A DNA stretch of 64,000 nt from Rutpela maculata. Lineage: Eukaryota > Arthropoda > Insecta > Coleoptera > Cerambycidae. The translations under genes and the position numbers were made by a program. Below are positions 51,293 to 63,950 of the stretch, piece after piece. The DNA is taken from assembly GCA_936432065.2 (NCBI GenBank), contig OW386292.2, positions 101,761,829 to 101,825,828 of the forward strand, in the 5' to 3' direction. The notes below the pieces were generated by a model, which was given only the letters and a program-made list of their open reading frames with translations, was not told the DNA's origin and made no database searches. Numbering within the stretch: position 1 is the first letter of the stretch; every line of letters begins with the position of its first letter.

Positions 51293-53214
51293 TAATAATA
51301 ATAATAAAAAAAATTAATATCATGCACGCATTATTCCGTATTAATATAAAGATAACCTGAAAATGCGATCCATGATTAAACATAAAAATATCCTAAGAAT
51401 AATATAGTTTGCCATTAGTATAAAGATAACTTGAAAATACAATCTACGATTAACCATAAAAATATATTCTCAAAATATTCTAGATTCTCCAGAGAATATT
51501 GTGCGAATTATTTCGAAATCATTCTAAAGAGACATATAGTTGTACCGTTTGTTACTTCTAGGAATATTCTCAAAAGATAATAATTATTTTTGTGTTATTC
51601 TAAGAATAATGAAATATTCTGTAGGAATATTTTAGGAATAACATAAGTTTATGTTTGTGCTATATGGGCTACTAGTACGTAAAAAAATGGAGAGCAACGA
51701 ATGTACATTGACCACCGTAAGTTAAATCAAATGACGATTAAAGATCGATATCCTTTACCTAGAATAGATGATAAACTGGAAAAGTTGCAGGGGAGTGTTC
51801 ACTATACAAGCCTAGATTTGAGATCAGGTTATCATCAAATCCCGATTGCTGAAAATTCAAAAAATACACTGCATTCGTCACAGCGGACTCACAGTATGAA
51901 TGCTACCTTTTGGATTGACAAATGCCCCCAGCGCATTCCAGTGACTTTTAAATAAAGTATTAAAACCTGTTCGCCATCTATTTAGATAACATCTTGCTCT
52001 ATACTAAAACTGTGAAAGGGTTGACACTGAACCCAAAAAAATGTAAATTTTTAGTAACATCGGTTGAGTATTTGGGATTTGACAGTAAAATTCGGCCGGG
52101 AGAAATGAAAACCAAAGCAGTAAAAGAGTTCGCAGTACCTAAATCCGTATATCAAATCCGTCAGTTTTTGGGATTGGCACTTTGTGAAGAATTATGCTTT
52201 AACTGCGAAACCTTTAACCGATTTGACCCGAAAAAGTGTTGAGTGGGTTTGGACTGAACGAGAACAAAGGGCGTTCGATCAATTAAAGGATACACTTATA
52301 GACAGATCGGTGCCTAGCTTTATACAACCCAAAAGCACATACAGAAGTACACACAGACGCGAGCTCTCAGGGACTGGCAGGAATTTTGTTACAAAGGCTG
52401 GATGGTGAATATTTACACCCCGTGGCTTATTACAGTAGACGACACCAAGTGAAGAGAAATTTCATTTATACGAATTAGAAATAAAGTGCACAAGTTTAAA
52501 GAAATTTAGATCGCACCTTTTAGGGATACAATTTACAGTGGTTACAGACTGCAATGTTTTAAAAACGAGTAACTCCAAGAAACAGCTTTTATCGCCAATT
52601 GCTCGCTGGTAGCTCCAGCTACAAAAGTTTTCGTTTGTAGTACAATATCGACCAGGAAATCGCATGCATCATGTTGATGCTTTAAGCCAAAATCCATCGA
52701 TGACGGAGAAACCTTTCAAGGAAATTGTTATGCGAATTGATCAAGCCGATTGGGTGTTATCTGCCCAGTTAATGGACGAAAAGATACAACACATTCATAC
52801 AATTTTGTCGAAACTTCTTGAAAGCGATGAGGAGAGAGAGGTGTACAAAAATTACGCCTTGATAAACGGAAGAGTATATCGAATTACAATAAAAGGGATT
52901 CAACAGGTCGTTCCTAAAGGCATGCGACAGCAAGCGGTACGGGCAGCGCACGATGACTTGGGTCATTTTGCAGTTGAAAAGATCTTGCATAGACTATACA
53001 CATTATTGGTTTCCGCGTATGCGACAATATGTGGAGAAATACATTGCCTGCTGTATACCTTGTATCTATGGTAAAAAACCTATTGAGAAGAATGAAGTAT
53101 TTTTACACCCGATTCCTAAGAAGCCTGCGCCATTCTATATGTTACATGTGGATCATTACGGGCCAATGCCGAAAACAACGACAGGAAATGTGCATATTAT
53201 TGTTAAAAATAATC

Positions 53215-56200
53215 GGTCAAAATAGCTCAAAAAATAGAGGTAAGGTTACAATAATTCGCATAGAGCTGAAAAGGGCATAGCCGGGTAAGCATGGTGTAAC
53301 TGCTCCCAAGCGTCTGGCGCTTATATTTGTGCAGTAGGAAGCACTCTCGGAAAGTAGCAATTTCACAAAATATTAGCCCGAAAAAGGGACCGGTTTGGGG
53401 TGAGTAAGGGAGGGTTGGTTTTAGCAAAACTATTTTTTTTCTAAGAAACGGCGCATTCAATCGTTTTGTAAAAAATATATGTTAAAGACCTACTGAGAAA
53501 GTACTAAATAAAAAATCACGCTCAAATTCCGAAAACAGATACAGTAAAAAAAACATATATATTATTTTCAAATTTTTTTTAGGGTAACTTATCCCTGGGG
53601 TACCAGCCTGAATTTTTGTTCTGTAGCATGTCTGGGAACCCACTTATGTTATATTTTTTTCCCAGTCTTGTTCGAAGATTACGCCATACTTAAAAAAAAT
53701 GCCGAAATGTGCAGTGTCGTATGCATATTTTATGGACAATTAACCCCTTGCAAGTAAAAAAGGCCAAACTGCAAAGTAAATATGGATACCTGAGTAGTGT
53801 ATACATATTAGTGATTAGTGATTATGGAGATGGTGAACGTTGTAAGAGAAACCAACATAAAGCTGCAATGCTGACAGTTAATTAGGTGATCAATAAAGTT
53901 TAACTCTCTTGCGCCGCAAAAATCAGTTTGTAGCCGGAATGTTAAATATCATAAGGGTAAAAATTAAAGTCAGCGGTACTATCTATATTACCGTCGGCGG
54001 GTATAAGAGCTTGGTCTTAACAGTCATGTGTTGTTAACAATTTGCGGCACTAAATCGTAGCATTACTAACCTGTGATGGATATGGATGTTAATCTTCCTC
54101 ACTGTCATCTGCAATCACTGCACTCATGCTATCCTTCTGAAACAATAGAGAAAAAACTTCTGCCGGTTTAGGTATGCTTGATAGATATCGTCCTTGCGAA
54201 AGATAATGCACGACAGCAGCTACATGGGAACAACATCCAACAATTCGATTCCCATTGGCACATTCAAAGAAATTGCAAAACTGCCCTTTGTAGATATTTC
54301 CAGCAAAGATGTACTGGACTTTCTAGAAATTACGGATTTAACATTTCTGTGAATCTGCCAATGGGTATCGAACTGCTTGGATGTTGTTCCCATGTAGCTG
54401 CTGTCGTGTATTACCTTTCGTACATACGATATCTAGCAAGCATACCTAAACCGGCAGAAATTCTCTCCCGATTGTTCCAGAAAGTAGCATGAGTGCAGTG
54501 ATTGCCGATGACAGTGAGGAAGATTAACATCTATATCCTTCTCAGGTTAGTAATGCTACGAGTTATTGCCGCAAATTGTTAACAACACGTGACTGTTAAA
54601 ACCAAGCTCTTATCCCCGCCGACGGTAATATGTGAATAATGACAAGCTTTGACAAGGTACTCCATAGTACCGCTGACTTTAGTTTTTACCCTTAATGATA
54701 TTTAACATTACGGCTATAAACTGATTTTTGCGGCGCAAGAGAGTTCAACTCTATTGATCACCTAATTAACTGTCAGCGTTGCAGCTTTATATTGGTTTCT
54801 CTTTCAACGTTCACCATCTCCATAATCACTAATCACTAATATGTATACACTACTCAGGTATCCATATTTACTTTGCAGTTTGGCCTTTTTTACTTGCAAG
54901 GGGTTAATTGTTCACAAAATATGCATACGGCATTGCACATTTCGGCATTTTTTTTAAGTATGGCGTAATCTTCGGACAAGACTGGGAAAAAAATATAACA
55001 TAAGTGAGTCCCTAGACATGTTACAGAAAAAAATTCAGGCTGGTACCCCAGGGATAAGTTACCCTAAAAAAAATTTGAAACTAATATATATGTTTTTTTT
55101 ACTGTATCTGTTTTCGGAATTTGAGCGTGATTTTTTATTTAGTACTTTCTCAGTAGGTCTTTAACATATATTTTTTACAAAACGATTGAATGCGCCGTTT
55201 CTTAGAAAAAAAATAGTTTTGCTAAAATCAACCCTCCCTTACTCACCCCAAACCGGTCCCTTTTTCGGGCTAATATTTTGTGAAATTGCTACTTTCCAAG
55301 ATTGCTTCCTACTGCACAAATATAAGCGCCAGACGCTTGGGGGCAGTTACACCATGCTTACCCGGCTATGCCCTTTGTACGAATGTTGGGAACACCATTA
55401 TAAATGAAATGTGAAAAGTCCTCATCGATCCCACATCTGCAAAAAATTTATTCAAGGTCAAAGTTCGCAAACATGGGTTTTTTTGCATTTTTCAGCCAAA
55501 CAGTAAGTTTTATTATAAGAATAGGTCAGACAAAAATTGTAGATCATGCAATTATCTATAAACATTGTTCTTATACTTTTTCTTCCTGAGAATCACCATT
55601 TCTGAGATATAGCAATTCAAAAAGTTGAAAAAGTTGTGTTCTCCATATATGCACGGGTACGCCGCCTATATACATCACTGGATCCGTAATACAAGTAAAA
55701 ATATTGGTCTATGTAACTTATACGTACAAATTATAAGATTCTGAGAATATAAACACAAAAGAAACCCAGTCCCTCATTTTATATGCCCGTATAACCTTAC
55801 TTACTACTCGAACTCCAACCGAAAAAATTATTTATTTTTTAAAATCTGGGAAGGCTCAACAGCGATCGAAAATATATTCATCCAAAAGTTTATCTGCTTT
55901 TTGAAAATGCCAAAATCACATATTATTTTTACACGCAATAACTGGCTGCGATACATCAGCAATTTTCAGGAGGGGTAAAACAACAGTTTTTAAATTGTTT
56001 GAAAAATAAGATTTAGTTAATTATGCTAAAGTTTTTAAAGAGAGTAACTCTACTCCACAAGCTGTAATCACCAACGGAATTCGCTTCCTTCTTTCTGTAT
56101 ATGAAGCTCCAAAAAAAAAAAATACCTGCTTAGATAAGTTTCGATACTTATCTTTTGCAAAAAACGAGTGCAATTAGCTTGTCTTCCCCCAACCTCTGCT

Positions 56201-56580
56201 TCTGCTCATCAACATCTATTTCGGGTATATTATCGAGTTCAAGTGTGGCTTGGTAATCAACTGGACCCAGAAGAGTTGGAAGTTAATTGATAATACATTG
56301 GAACCAATCCAGACTTTACTCCCACCTGCATCGGAAAAACTCCTGAATACAATTTTTATAGATAATTGCACGATCTACAATTTTTATTTTTATGATAAAA
56401 CTTACCGTTTGGCTGAAAAATGCAAAAACCCATATTTGCGAACTTTGACCTTGAATCCATTTTTTGCAGATGTGGGACCGACGAGGACTTTTCACATTTC
56501 ATTTATAATGGTGTTCCCAACATTCGTACCAATTTTCAGCTCTATGCGAATTATTGTAACCTTGAATGTCTATTTTGACC
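53215..56580. mobile_element. Outer foldback element inserted in the Gypsy integrase
   Basis: The ends are inverted (GGTCAAAATAG at 53215 and its complement ending at 56580). The arms pair for about 50 bases on the left and continue at 55378-55650, paired with 56300-56545. The left arm is split by the inner foldback 53271-55375. Removing both would rejoin the two integrase segments. Confidence 0.75.
53271..55375. mobile_element. Inner giant palindrome of about 2.1 kb with a SWIM-like coding scrap
   Basis: Arms of about 1 kb (53271 to about 54285 and about 54350 to 55375) are near-perfect reverse complements ending AAGGGCATAGCCGGGTAAGC. The central loop is about 60 bp. An ORF at 54178-54492 includes GCCSHVAAVVYYLSY followed by IPKPAEILSRLF, similar to the C-terminal end of SWIM-containing transposon proteins. 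Each arm encodes it in mirror image. Confidence 0.8.
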
Positions 56581-57510
56581 GGGTTATGTGGCTGTGGAGG
56601 CTTTCACTAAATTCACATTTCTAAAAGCGGTGAAATCGAAGGGAGCTAAATATACCATTCAATTTTTTGAAGAAATTTTTAGGCAAACCCCGAATTCTAA
56701 TTTCGAATCAAGGAAGCGCTTTTACGTCTCACTTAGGCAGTTTTGTAGGAAACTAAACCTAAAGTACGTCCTAAAAGCTACCACAACACCTAGAGCTAAC
56801 GGACCAGTGGAACAATTCAATAAGACATTGAAGTCAGTATCGATGACGACGTGTGCCGAAGAAGAAAAGTGAGACACCAATATGGGACAAATTCAGTTTG
56901 CGATTAATAACGTAAAAAGTAAATCAATTGGATTTACCGCGAGTGAATTACTGCATAGCTTTAGACCCAGAAGTGGTGTGGATGCAGAATTGATAGACTA
57001 AGTCAGTGAATTGCCTAGAATGCTGGAAAACATAGTTAAAATTCGAGAAACTGTCGGTGAAAAATTGGAAAAGGAAGGTCGCAAACAAAAGAATTAATTT
57101 GATAAGAAAAGGAAGAAGCCCACACAGTACAAGGAAGGTGATTTAGTTGTCATCCAGAAACACAAAGCAACTCAGAGGTCCAGGAAGTTAATTAATCCTT
57201 ATAATGGACCTATGATAGTGAAAAAAGGTTTCTATAATACTTATATAATGATCGTTATGTGGTAATCGACATGTCGGATTCTCACAGAACGACAGGAAAA
57301 AGTGAATACGAAAATATCGTGGCAGTGGATAATGTGAAACCGTGGCAAATCCCGGGCGGCGTGTCCGATGATACTGATGATGAAAGTGGTTAAGATGGGG
57401 TACTGATGTCAGAGGAAAGCGATGATGATGGTCGGGAAGCAGAAGACTCGGGGCGAATCGCATTGACGATTTTATCTCCGAGGGAACGAGGATAGACCAA
57501 ACAATATTTA

Positions 57511-58781
57511 ACCACAACCGGTTTCGGTTAATTCCAGCAACAGAGATTCTACCATTCGTGCATAGTTGCTTTCATGTGTTTGGTTGTGAGTGATGAGTGG
57601 TGAATTTAATCTAAATAGGCTTAAGGGTTAAGTTTAACTTATAAAAGTACAGTAAATTCATTGATGATATTAGTACGGTCAATTCATTGAGGATAAAATA
57701 GTATAGATAAATAGGGCATAGTGCAGTAGTGAGATATTAGTACTTGAGAGTCAATTGAAAGTGACCAGCTGGATTAGAATTAGGCGTATGTGCTAACAGA
57801 TAACTAGAACGTTCTGATAAATTCAAGGTTTTTAACATCTGACATTAATCGTAATTGTGGGTTTCGGCGAGGAATGGCCTTAACTGAGTGGTAGGCTTTG
57901 GCGAGGAATGGCCCCGAGTACAATGAGTTGGATCTTGGCGAGGAATGGCCTTGATCTACTTGAGACGAAGGATGGCCTTGAGTGTGATGACGATAAATGA
58001 CGAAGGGTGTGTAAATAGACTAGTGGTCAAGTATGTTCTCGATTAGAAGGCGTTCTAGAGATCTTTAGCAAGTAAGAGAACCTAGTATTGGATAGCGTTG
58101 ACGGATTAAAGCACTTACAGTGTTTTTTTTAAAATTTAGATTGACGTAGGCGCTTGGAGGTGAAGATCGTGATCAGTAAAACGGTGAGTGCTAATTTGTT
58201 GTGATTACATTTCTAAAATAAATAAATACGCCCAGTGGTAAGCAAGGTCCTTATAGGTGATATGAATTTGTGCTGAAATAAAATGAAATAATTAAATTTC
58301 AGCATACCAAATGTTTATTCAGTTAATACGGCTGGTTAATAAAAATTATAAGTATCAATATTATTTAACCTTCCGTCGGGCGCGGCTGATCTGACTCAAA
58401 TATATTGTGCTAGTACTTTCGACTCGTAAATAGTCGAGAAAATTCTTCAGCAGTATTTTTCTAACTCTCAAGTTGGGAACGCACGGAGAGCTATACTATA
58501 ATATATATTATATCTTATATATTACAAAAATATAGCTCAACATGATTTCAAATGAACCAAACGCACCGAACGATAATATATATTTATAGTCGGCCGATAT
58601 ATTTTTACATAGGTCGACATTGCTTGCCTCTGCGATATTTGATGATATATCTCGCCCCCTCTTACGTCTCGTTGAACCCGCATATACATATTCCACTATT
58701 ACTGACCAAGTGACCAGTGTTTCACGTTTGAAGTTTGTTTACGTTGTGAGACGTGAGTTGTGTTGGGGCAGAAATTTTAAA
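57511..58781. other. Gene-poor region with a short degenerate tandem repeat
   Basis: About 57860-57990 holds four imperfect copies of GGCGAGGAATGGCC, separated by variable spacers. No ORF or LTR is supported elsewhere in the stretch. Confidence 0.5.
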
Positions 58782-59310
58782 ATGGAACATTTCATTGAGA
58801 GCGTTCAGAAATATGATTGTGGCGATTAGACAGGGAAGAGTATAAAATGAATGAAGTAAAAGAGTCAGCGTGGAGAAATGTTATAAAAGAATGTGATTTA
58901 CCAGACGGTATGTAGTTTATTTATAGAAAAATTGGTTTCGTATTAAAAATAATGTAAAATATAAACTATAAAACAAAGTAGGTATATACACATATATAAA
59001 ATTATATAACATCACATTATTATCACATTATTAGTAAATAAAAAGTGTGTAAGTTGTGATTTGCATAATACCTAAATAATATTCTCTAACTAACGTAATG
59101 TAGGAAAAGGTGAGATAAATTCGGAGAAAAATTTTAAAACAATTTTTAGCAATAATTTGTTAATTTAATAAAATATACATTATTTGTAATTTATAATATT
59201 TATTGTGTTTATGTGAAGACACATAATAAATACATTTAACATAAAAAATGTTGACATATACTCCAAGATGTTACCTATGTAATGTATTGTAATTTTAATA
59301 ACTTGTTTTA

Positions 59311-59905
59311 CTATTTAGCATGCCAAATGCATTTTCTACCATTCGACTTACTCTGCAGACGATAATTATAAATTCTTCCGAACTCGCATAGTTTGGTTTC
59401 AGAATATGCACGCATTAAGTTGGCCAATAAAGGGAATGCTTCATCCCCTAAAAACACATAAGGCATTTCTACTCCACCCGAATATAGTGGATCTGCAAAT
59501 GGCAAATTTAAATTGTCAGTTTTTAATTTTCACCCAAATGCACTATGATTTAAAATACCACTATCACTGAATCGTCCCATCGATCCAACATCTATATAAA
59601 CAAATTTTCGCAACTGCTAGCAAAACAATAGAAAATGTTTTTATAGTTAAAAAAAAGCAGTTCCTGAATTAGGTGGTGCCTTTATTATAACGTGCTTTTC
59701 GGCGATGGCACCGGCACAATGATCAAATTGGCAAATATCTTTAAAATCACTTGCAATTTTTTTTCCATCACTAGTGGTGGGTTCCTTTAATACTAAAGAG
59801 TGAAGGCACTTCTACAACGCGTCACAAACTTCTACAATCTCAGAAAGAGTTGTATTACCCATCCTGTAACTGCAGGCCATTGCCCTAAACGTGTCGCCTG
59901 AAGCC
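59311..59905 (-). pseudogene. PIF/Harbinger (DDE_Tnp_4) transposase fragment
   Basis: Minus-strand homology: MGNTTLSEIVEVC, CAGAIAEKHVIIKAPPNSGT, then IDVGSMGRFSDSG with a stop shortly after, and PYVFLGDEAFPLLANLMRAY with IYNYRL. This follows the order of Harbinger transposase DDE blocks. Stops and a frameshift break it, and both ends are missing. It lies inside the intron of the MADF-type gene, on the opposite strand; PIF elements typically encode both proteins. Confidence 0.75.
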
Positions 59906-60260
59906 ATATATCTGGAAAATAAATGTTCCTGTTACAAAAACAAACATTTTTTATATGATGTTACAAATTTGTAGTCACGCTCTACTTCCAATGTGTTACA
60001 GTGAAGGAAGCAAAGAACTTGTGGAAGAAGTTACGAGATGGCCACAGGCAAGCGATAAATAAGAAAAAAAAACAATAACTGGACAAGCAGCAAGTGACAG
60101 TAGACCTTGGAAATAAGAGAAACTCATGGATTTTCTACTTTCATACATGTCAAACAGACCTAGAAGGAGCATGCAGTGCTTCTCATTCAGGATGATACAC
60201 AAGACGATGATAGAGAAACTACACAATAGGGTGGATCGACAGCATAGGCATAATATATAT

Positions 60261-60575
60261 TTTTTCATTTGCAATATTGGCCCTATGGGCAAAAGTTTAC
60301 TATTGCTATTCTTTTTTAATAGCATTTTTTTTTTGGCAATCGGACTTCATCTTCCTTTCCCACATCAACTCAAGAAATTTGAAAAATGTGTCAGTATTGC
60401 AATTTACAAAAATATTGTTTTTTCCATTTGCAATGTCGCGTCGGCCTTATGGGCAAAAGTTACATATTGGTAGTCTTTATTGACCCAATTTTTATTTTTA
60501 TAATCGGACTTCTTTTTTCTTTCCCACATCAACTCCGAAAATTTGAAATAAGTAGCAGTTTGAGAAAAATGGTTT
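60261..60575. repeat. Subterminal tandem duplication of the hAT element
   Basis: Two copies, about 159 bp apart, each with CATTTGCAAT, GGCC(C/T)TATGGGCAAAAGTT, ATCGGACTTC and TTTCCCACATCAACTC. A related GGCCCTATGCGGGAAAGTT lies inverted at about 63520-63540. Such motifs are typical transposase-binding sites. Confidence 0.7.
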
Positions 60576-60635
60576 ATTATTAATAAACTTATTTGCTAGA
60601 AATAAAACTAAAAGTTACGAAAACGCAAAAAAAAC

Positions 60636-62956
60636 TTAGTTATCCTTCATCTTATATTGACCTTTCGTGTGGAAAGATTTCATAATTTGTCTCGACTGCA
60701 CTTTCGCATAAATAAGTCCATCCCTTTTCTCTTGTCCACACACGGAATTTGCTGCTTCTGTCACTAACTTTATACACCTTTCCACAGCTTGTGTGTGACA
60801 CGGAAAGTTTGGAATAGTTATAAAGCTTGCTCCTTCTAAGAAATTTTGTAACTCTTCATCTCCAAAATGTTTTGTCATCGGTGGTTCATATCTTTCAATT
60901 GCTTGCCAATTAATTATATTGATAAGATCATTTGCCTCGAAGTTTATTTTGGGTATTTCAAACTTTCTAATTTGTGTTGAAATTGGTTTTTTGCGAGCTG
61001 CTATTATTTTCCGTATCGCTACTTTTCGTATAGATATTCGTTTGTCTGTTAACATAGATAATAAAAGGTTTTCTGGGTGACCAAAATATGCGTTTCTCTG
61101 AATAACACCGTCAACAATATCTCTATGATTTTTTGGCAAATAACGTGAATATGAAATCATTTTATATAAATGGCGAGCTCCATCGGCACAACTTGAATTC
61201 ATTTTAATTTCAAACCAAATAGGCGTATAAACTTTCAGTATATACTTTGCCAAGGTAAGTAAATTATCCGAGGGATTTAATGTTGACACATATAACCTTA
61301 GAATCCTACTGGCGGTGGTCAACCATCTTGAATGATTTAGAGGACCAGGTTTTCTTTGAGCGAGATCAGTACTATATAAACCACTTTTAATAGCTTTCCA
61401 CATATCTAAAAGATATTTTTGATCATTACTTAGATCAGACATTTCATTCTCTTTCTCAGGCAAATTTTCAGCATCAATTCTTGAAAAACTTATTACCGGA
61501 AGATTTTCACAAGTCTGGATTAGCTTACCAATTGGACCACTAAATGATTTGGGACCCTGCGTTACTCCATCAAGTTCTTCTAGTAAGTGTCTCAAAGGCA
61601 ACTCATTGAAATGCAACATACAGATAAACCAATGTAGTGGTCTACCTAATTCAATCTCAATCAAACGAATAATTCCTCCCTTAACACCAGTATTGACGTT
61701 CGTGCCGTCACAACCTAAAGCGACAAGTTTTTCCAAATTTATATTATTTTTTCTAAAGTAATTTAGCATGGCCGTTGCTATATTTAAAGATGACCCACTG
61801 GCTGGAGTAACATGCGATATAAATTTTGAACCAGGTTCTATTACCATTGCTATGTGCTCTTCTTTGATTATTTGGGGATAATATTTATCTCCTTTTTTCT
61901 TTTGACTCCTGGTCTTGTCTTTTCTACCATCAAAGTATAGGCCTGAAATAGTATCAAAACATGTTTCAAGTGCCAAAGTATTACGAAGCTTTTGTCTCGA
62001 TCTTCTTATCTTGTTTCTATCAATAACTTGGGATGTCTCACTTTTAGTTACTATCCCAATATCTGTTAACAAAGCAGATGCAATTGCAGCGGCACATCTA
62101 TCTGACACTCCAAATCGATCACATGCTCTCGCAGTATTTGTAAGTAATAAATTGTTTCTTTGCACCAACTTCTCTTCAGATGTATCTAAAATTACAAGCA
62201 AACTGCTATTGGATGTCTTCAAAAATCTATAAAATATTTAATTCGTAAGATACACTTACCTTTTTGTAGTGGTTCTTGTTGTCTTTCGGAATCAGAAGCC
62301 TTACCTTCAACATCAACTTCATTTACCCCAGTACTTTCAGGGCACCTTGCTTTTACAAAGCTTGTATCGGCGTCTTGATCGAAGTCTGTATTATCTTTTT
62401 TCAGTTGCTGCTTTATTCTCTTATTAAGTTTTTTTGTAGCAACTCGATCAAGGGAATCTATCATCATCTTTCTTAATGAACGCTGATCGGATAAAAATAT
62501 TCTTTCTTCAATTGGCACTTTCTTTAATTTTTCACAACGACACTTTTCAAAATCTTTGCATTTACACGCAGCCACATCAAATAAGTGCTGCTCGAAGTTA
62601 GACCGAAATTGCTTAATTTTTATTTCAAAATTTAATCTTTGTCTCTGCACTTTTAAAATTGTAGAATATTTTTCAAAACAAATTTTCACTTTATCTACGA
62701 TTTTTTTGTGACTTATAGTAGGGATAGACGCACGTTTCCATATTTCCTCAATTTCTTTTGCCACCTTTTCACAATGATCTCTAACAATAATATTTCTACA
62801 ATTTGTTCTTTTAAACTCTTCGTAGCGAAAATATAAAAAACATTTTATTACATCAGCAGATGTAGGGAGAACTTGCAGCGAAAATTTCGCGGGTTTTCCA
62901 AATATATAACAATTATTATATCTGTCTTGTCGGTTGGATTTATTAAAATTCATCAT
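60636..62956 (-). CDS. hAT-like transposase, two exons, 748 aa
   Basis: Exon 1 is 62956-62260 and exon 2 is 62185-60636. The intron (62259-62186, 74 bases) has donor AAAAAG-GTAAGT and acceptor GTAATTTTAG and keeps the frame. DDE/RNase H-type signatures are Asp in LVALGCDGTNVNTG, the hAT-like C-x2-H in ICMLHFNELPLRH, and Glu in CHTQAVERCIKLV. The N-terminal exon has a Cys cluster (ACKCKDFEKCRCEK) and basic helices, perhaps DNA-binding. I recognise the protein as a multicopy insect family. The 8-bp target duplication supports the hAT assignment. No stops or frameshifts are seen. Confidence 0.85.
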
Positions 62957-63950
62957 TATACGATTATGTAGGACGTTGTAACTTGTAACTGTTTTAAATA
63001 TTTAATTCACTATTACATTCACAAACACATTTAACATTAAAGTCAGTAAAGCTACTGGAAATTATTGTGGCAAGTAAACTTAGGAGCACCAAACCACAGG
63101 CCACGCCTACAAAAAATTCTAGGTTTGTTTACGCTTATATCACGTGACAAAGAGAAGTTAATTTAAGTCATAACTGTATAACATGACATGAGTCACATCT
63201 GATTAGATTTAACTATTTTGAATTTCACTGATGGGTAACATACGGGCGCACGATTTACACATTCTTGCAACTCTCATAAAACAATTGAGGATGAAGTTTA
63301 CATTAAAAAATATTTATTACGTAGTTTTTTGTACCCACTAACAAACATTTTTGCCATAGGATAAATTAATATTGTCATCTAAAAAGAATTATAGATTTTC
63401 ACGAGTTGCATAGAAATGTAGTTTTTATGAGATATTAAGGATCGCTGTGGGGAAGGAAGACAAAGCCCGATTAAAAAAAAAAAACGGGATTACTTATTAT
63501 ACTAATACACAACTTTCCCGCATAGGGCCGATTTTGAAATTAAAAATAAAAAATATCGATCCACGCTACTACACAACCACCTGATGATGATGTAAACGAA
63601 ACCACAGTAAATGAGACCACTGTAAATCAGACAACTGCAGAACAGCAAAAAATGTGAAACATTTACCGACCCAAAACAAAGAATGATGAATTATAGCATA
63701 TTTAGAAAGCGAACAAAAGAGAAGAGATAATCGATCATCGGAAAGAAATTTACTTAAAACAGAACTATTAAACCAGAAACAGACTGATAAATTACAAAAA
63801 AATGAAATGGAAGCATTTTTCGATAATATGTGTGTAATGAGTAATAATTTACCAGAATATTTGAAAATTAAAATTCAACGAAAATTTTTTTTTGACGTGT
63901 CATGGGAGCTCGGGAAGAAAATTTACAAAACCAGTCGCAAACGTCACTAG

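Larger units (their letters stand above)
51640..57510 (+). pseudogene. Decayed Ty3/Gypsy pol (RT, RNase H, integrase) interrupted by foldback elements
   Basis: Pieces in order: RT (51701-51955 with YIDHRKLNQMT and SLDLRSGYHQI; 51994-52242 with NPKKCKFL and VEYLGF), RNase H (52184-52408), integrase zinc-binding and core start (52664-53214, HVDHYGPMPKTTTGN), integrase core continuing after 56581 (VEAFTKFTFLKAV, TPRANGPVEQFNKTLK), and the integrase C-terminus to about 57390. Many stops and frameshifts are present. The first part of RT lies at 29425-29818. No LTRs were identified. Confidence 0.85.
60227..63568 (-). mobile_element. Intact hAT-type DNA transposon, 3.3 kb
   Basis: The terminal inverted repeats are TAGGGTGGATCGA (60227-60239) and TAGCGTGGATCGA (complement of 63556-63568), 12 of 13 bases. 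The flanking 8-bp duplication CTACACAA (60219-60226 and 63569-63576) is perfect, as expected for hAT. Subterminal motifs GGCCCTATGGGCAAAAGTT recur near both ends. It carries one intact spliced transposase-like gene, so it may be autonomous. Confidence 0.9.
58782..63950 (+). pseudogene. MADF-BESS protein gene of a PIF/Harbinger-like element, broken
   Basis: Exon 1 (58782-58907) starts MEHFIESVQKYDC, then after a frameshift REEYKMNEVKESAWRNVI, a MADF DNA-binding domain. The donor is GACG-GTATGT, and the acceptor GTTACAG at 60001 leads to exon 2 with VKEAKNLWKKLRD (the rest of MADF) and DFLLSYM. It is interrupted at 60226 by the hAT element and resumes at 63569 in frame. The end (EMEAFFDNM, then YLKIKIQRKFFF) is a BESS-type motif. 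It has at least one frameshift, an in-frame TAA near 60113 and further stops near 63650. Confidence 0.65.

Noticed and set aside
53227..55407. Mirror-image 77- and 73-aa ORFs with MNAPFLRKK
   Set aside because: They are the two arms of the giant palindrome; no family or codon evidence.
62219..62956. A separate 245-aa gene ending at 62219
   Set aside because: The last residues read into an intron with a perfect GTAAGT donor; the sequence is exon 1 of the hAT transposase.
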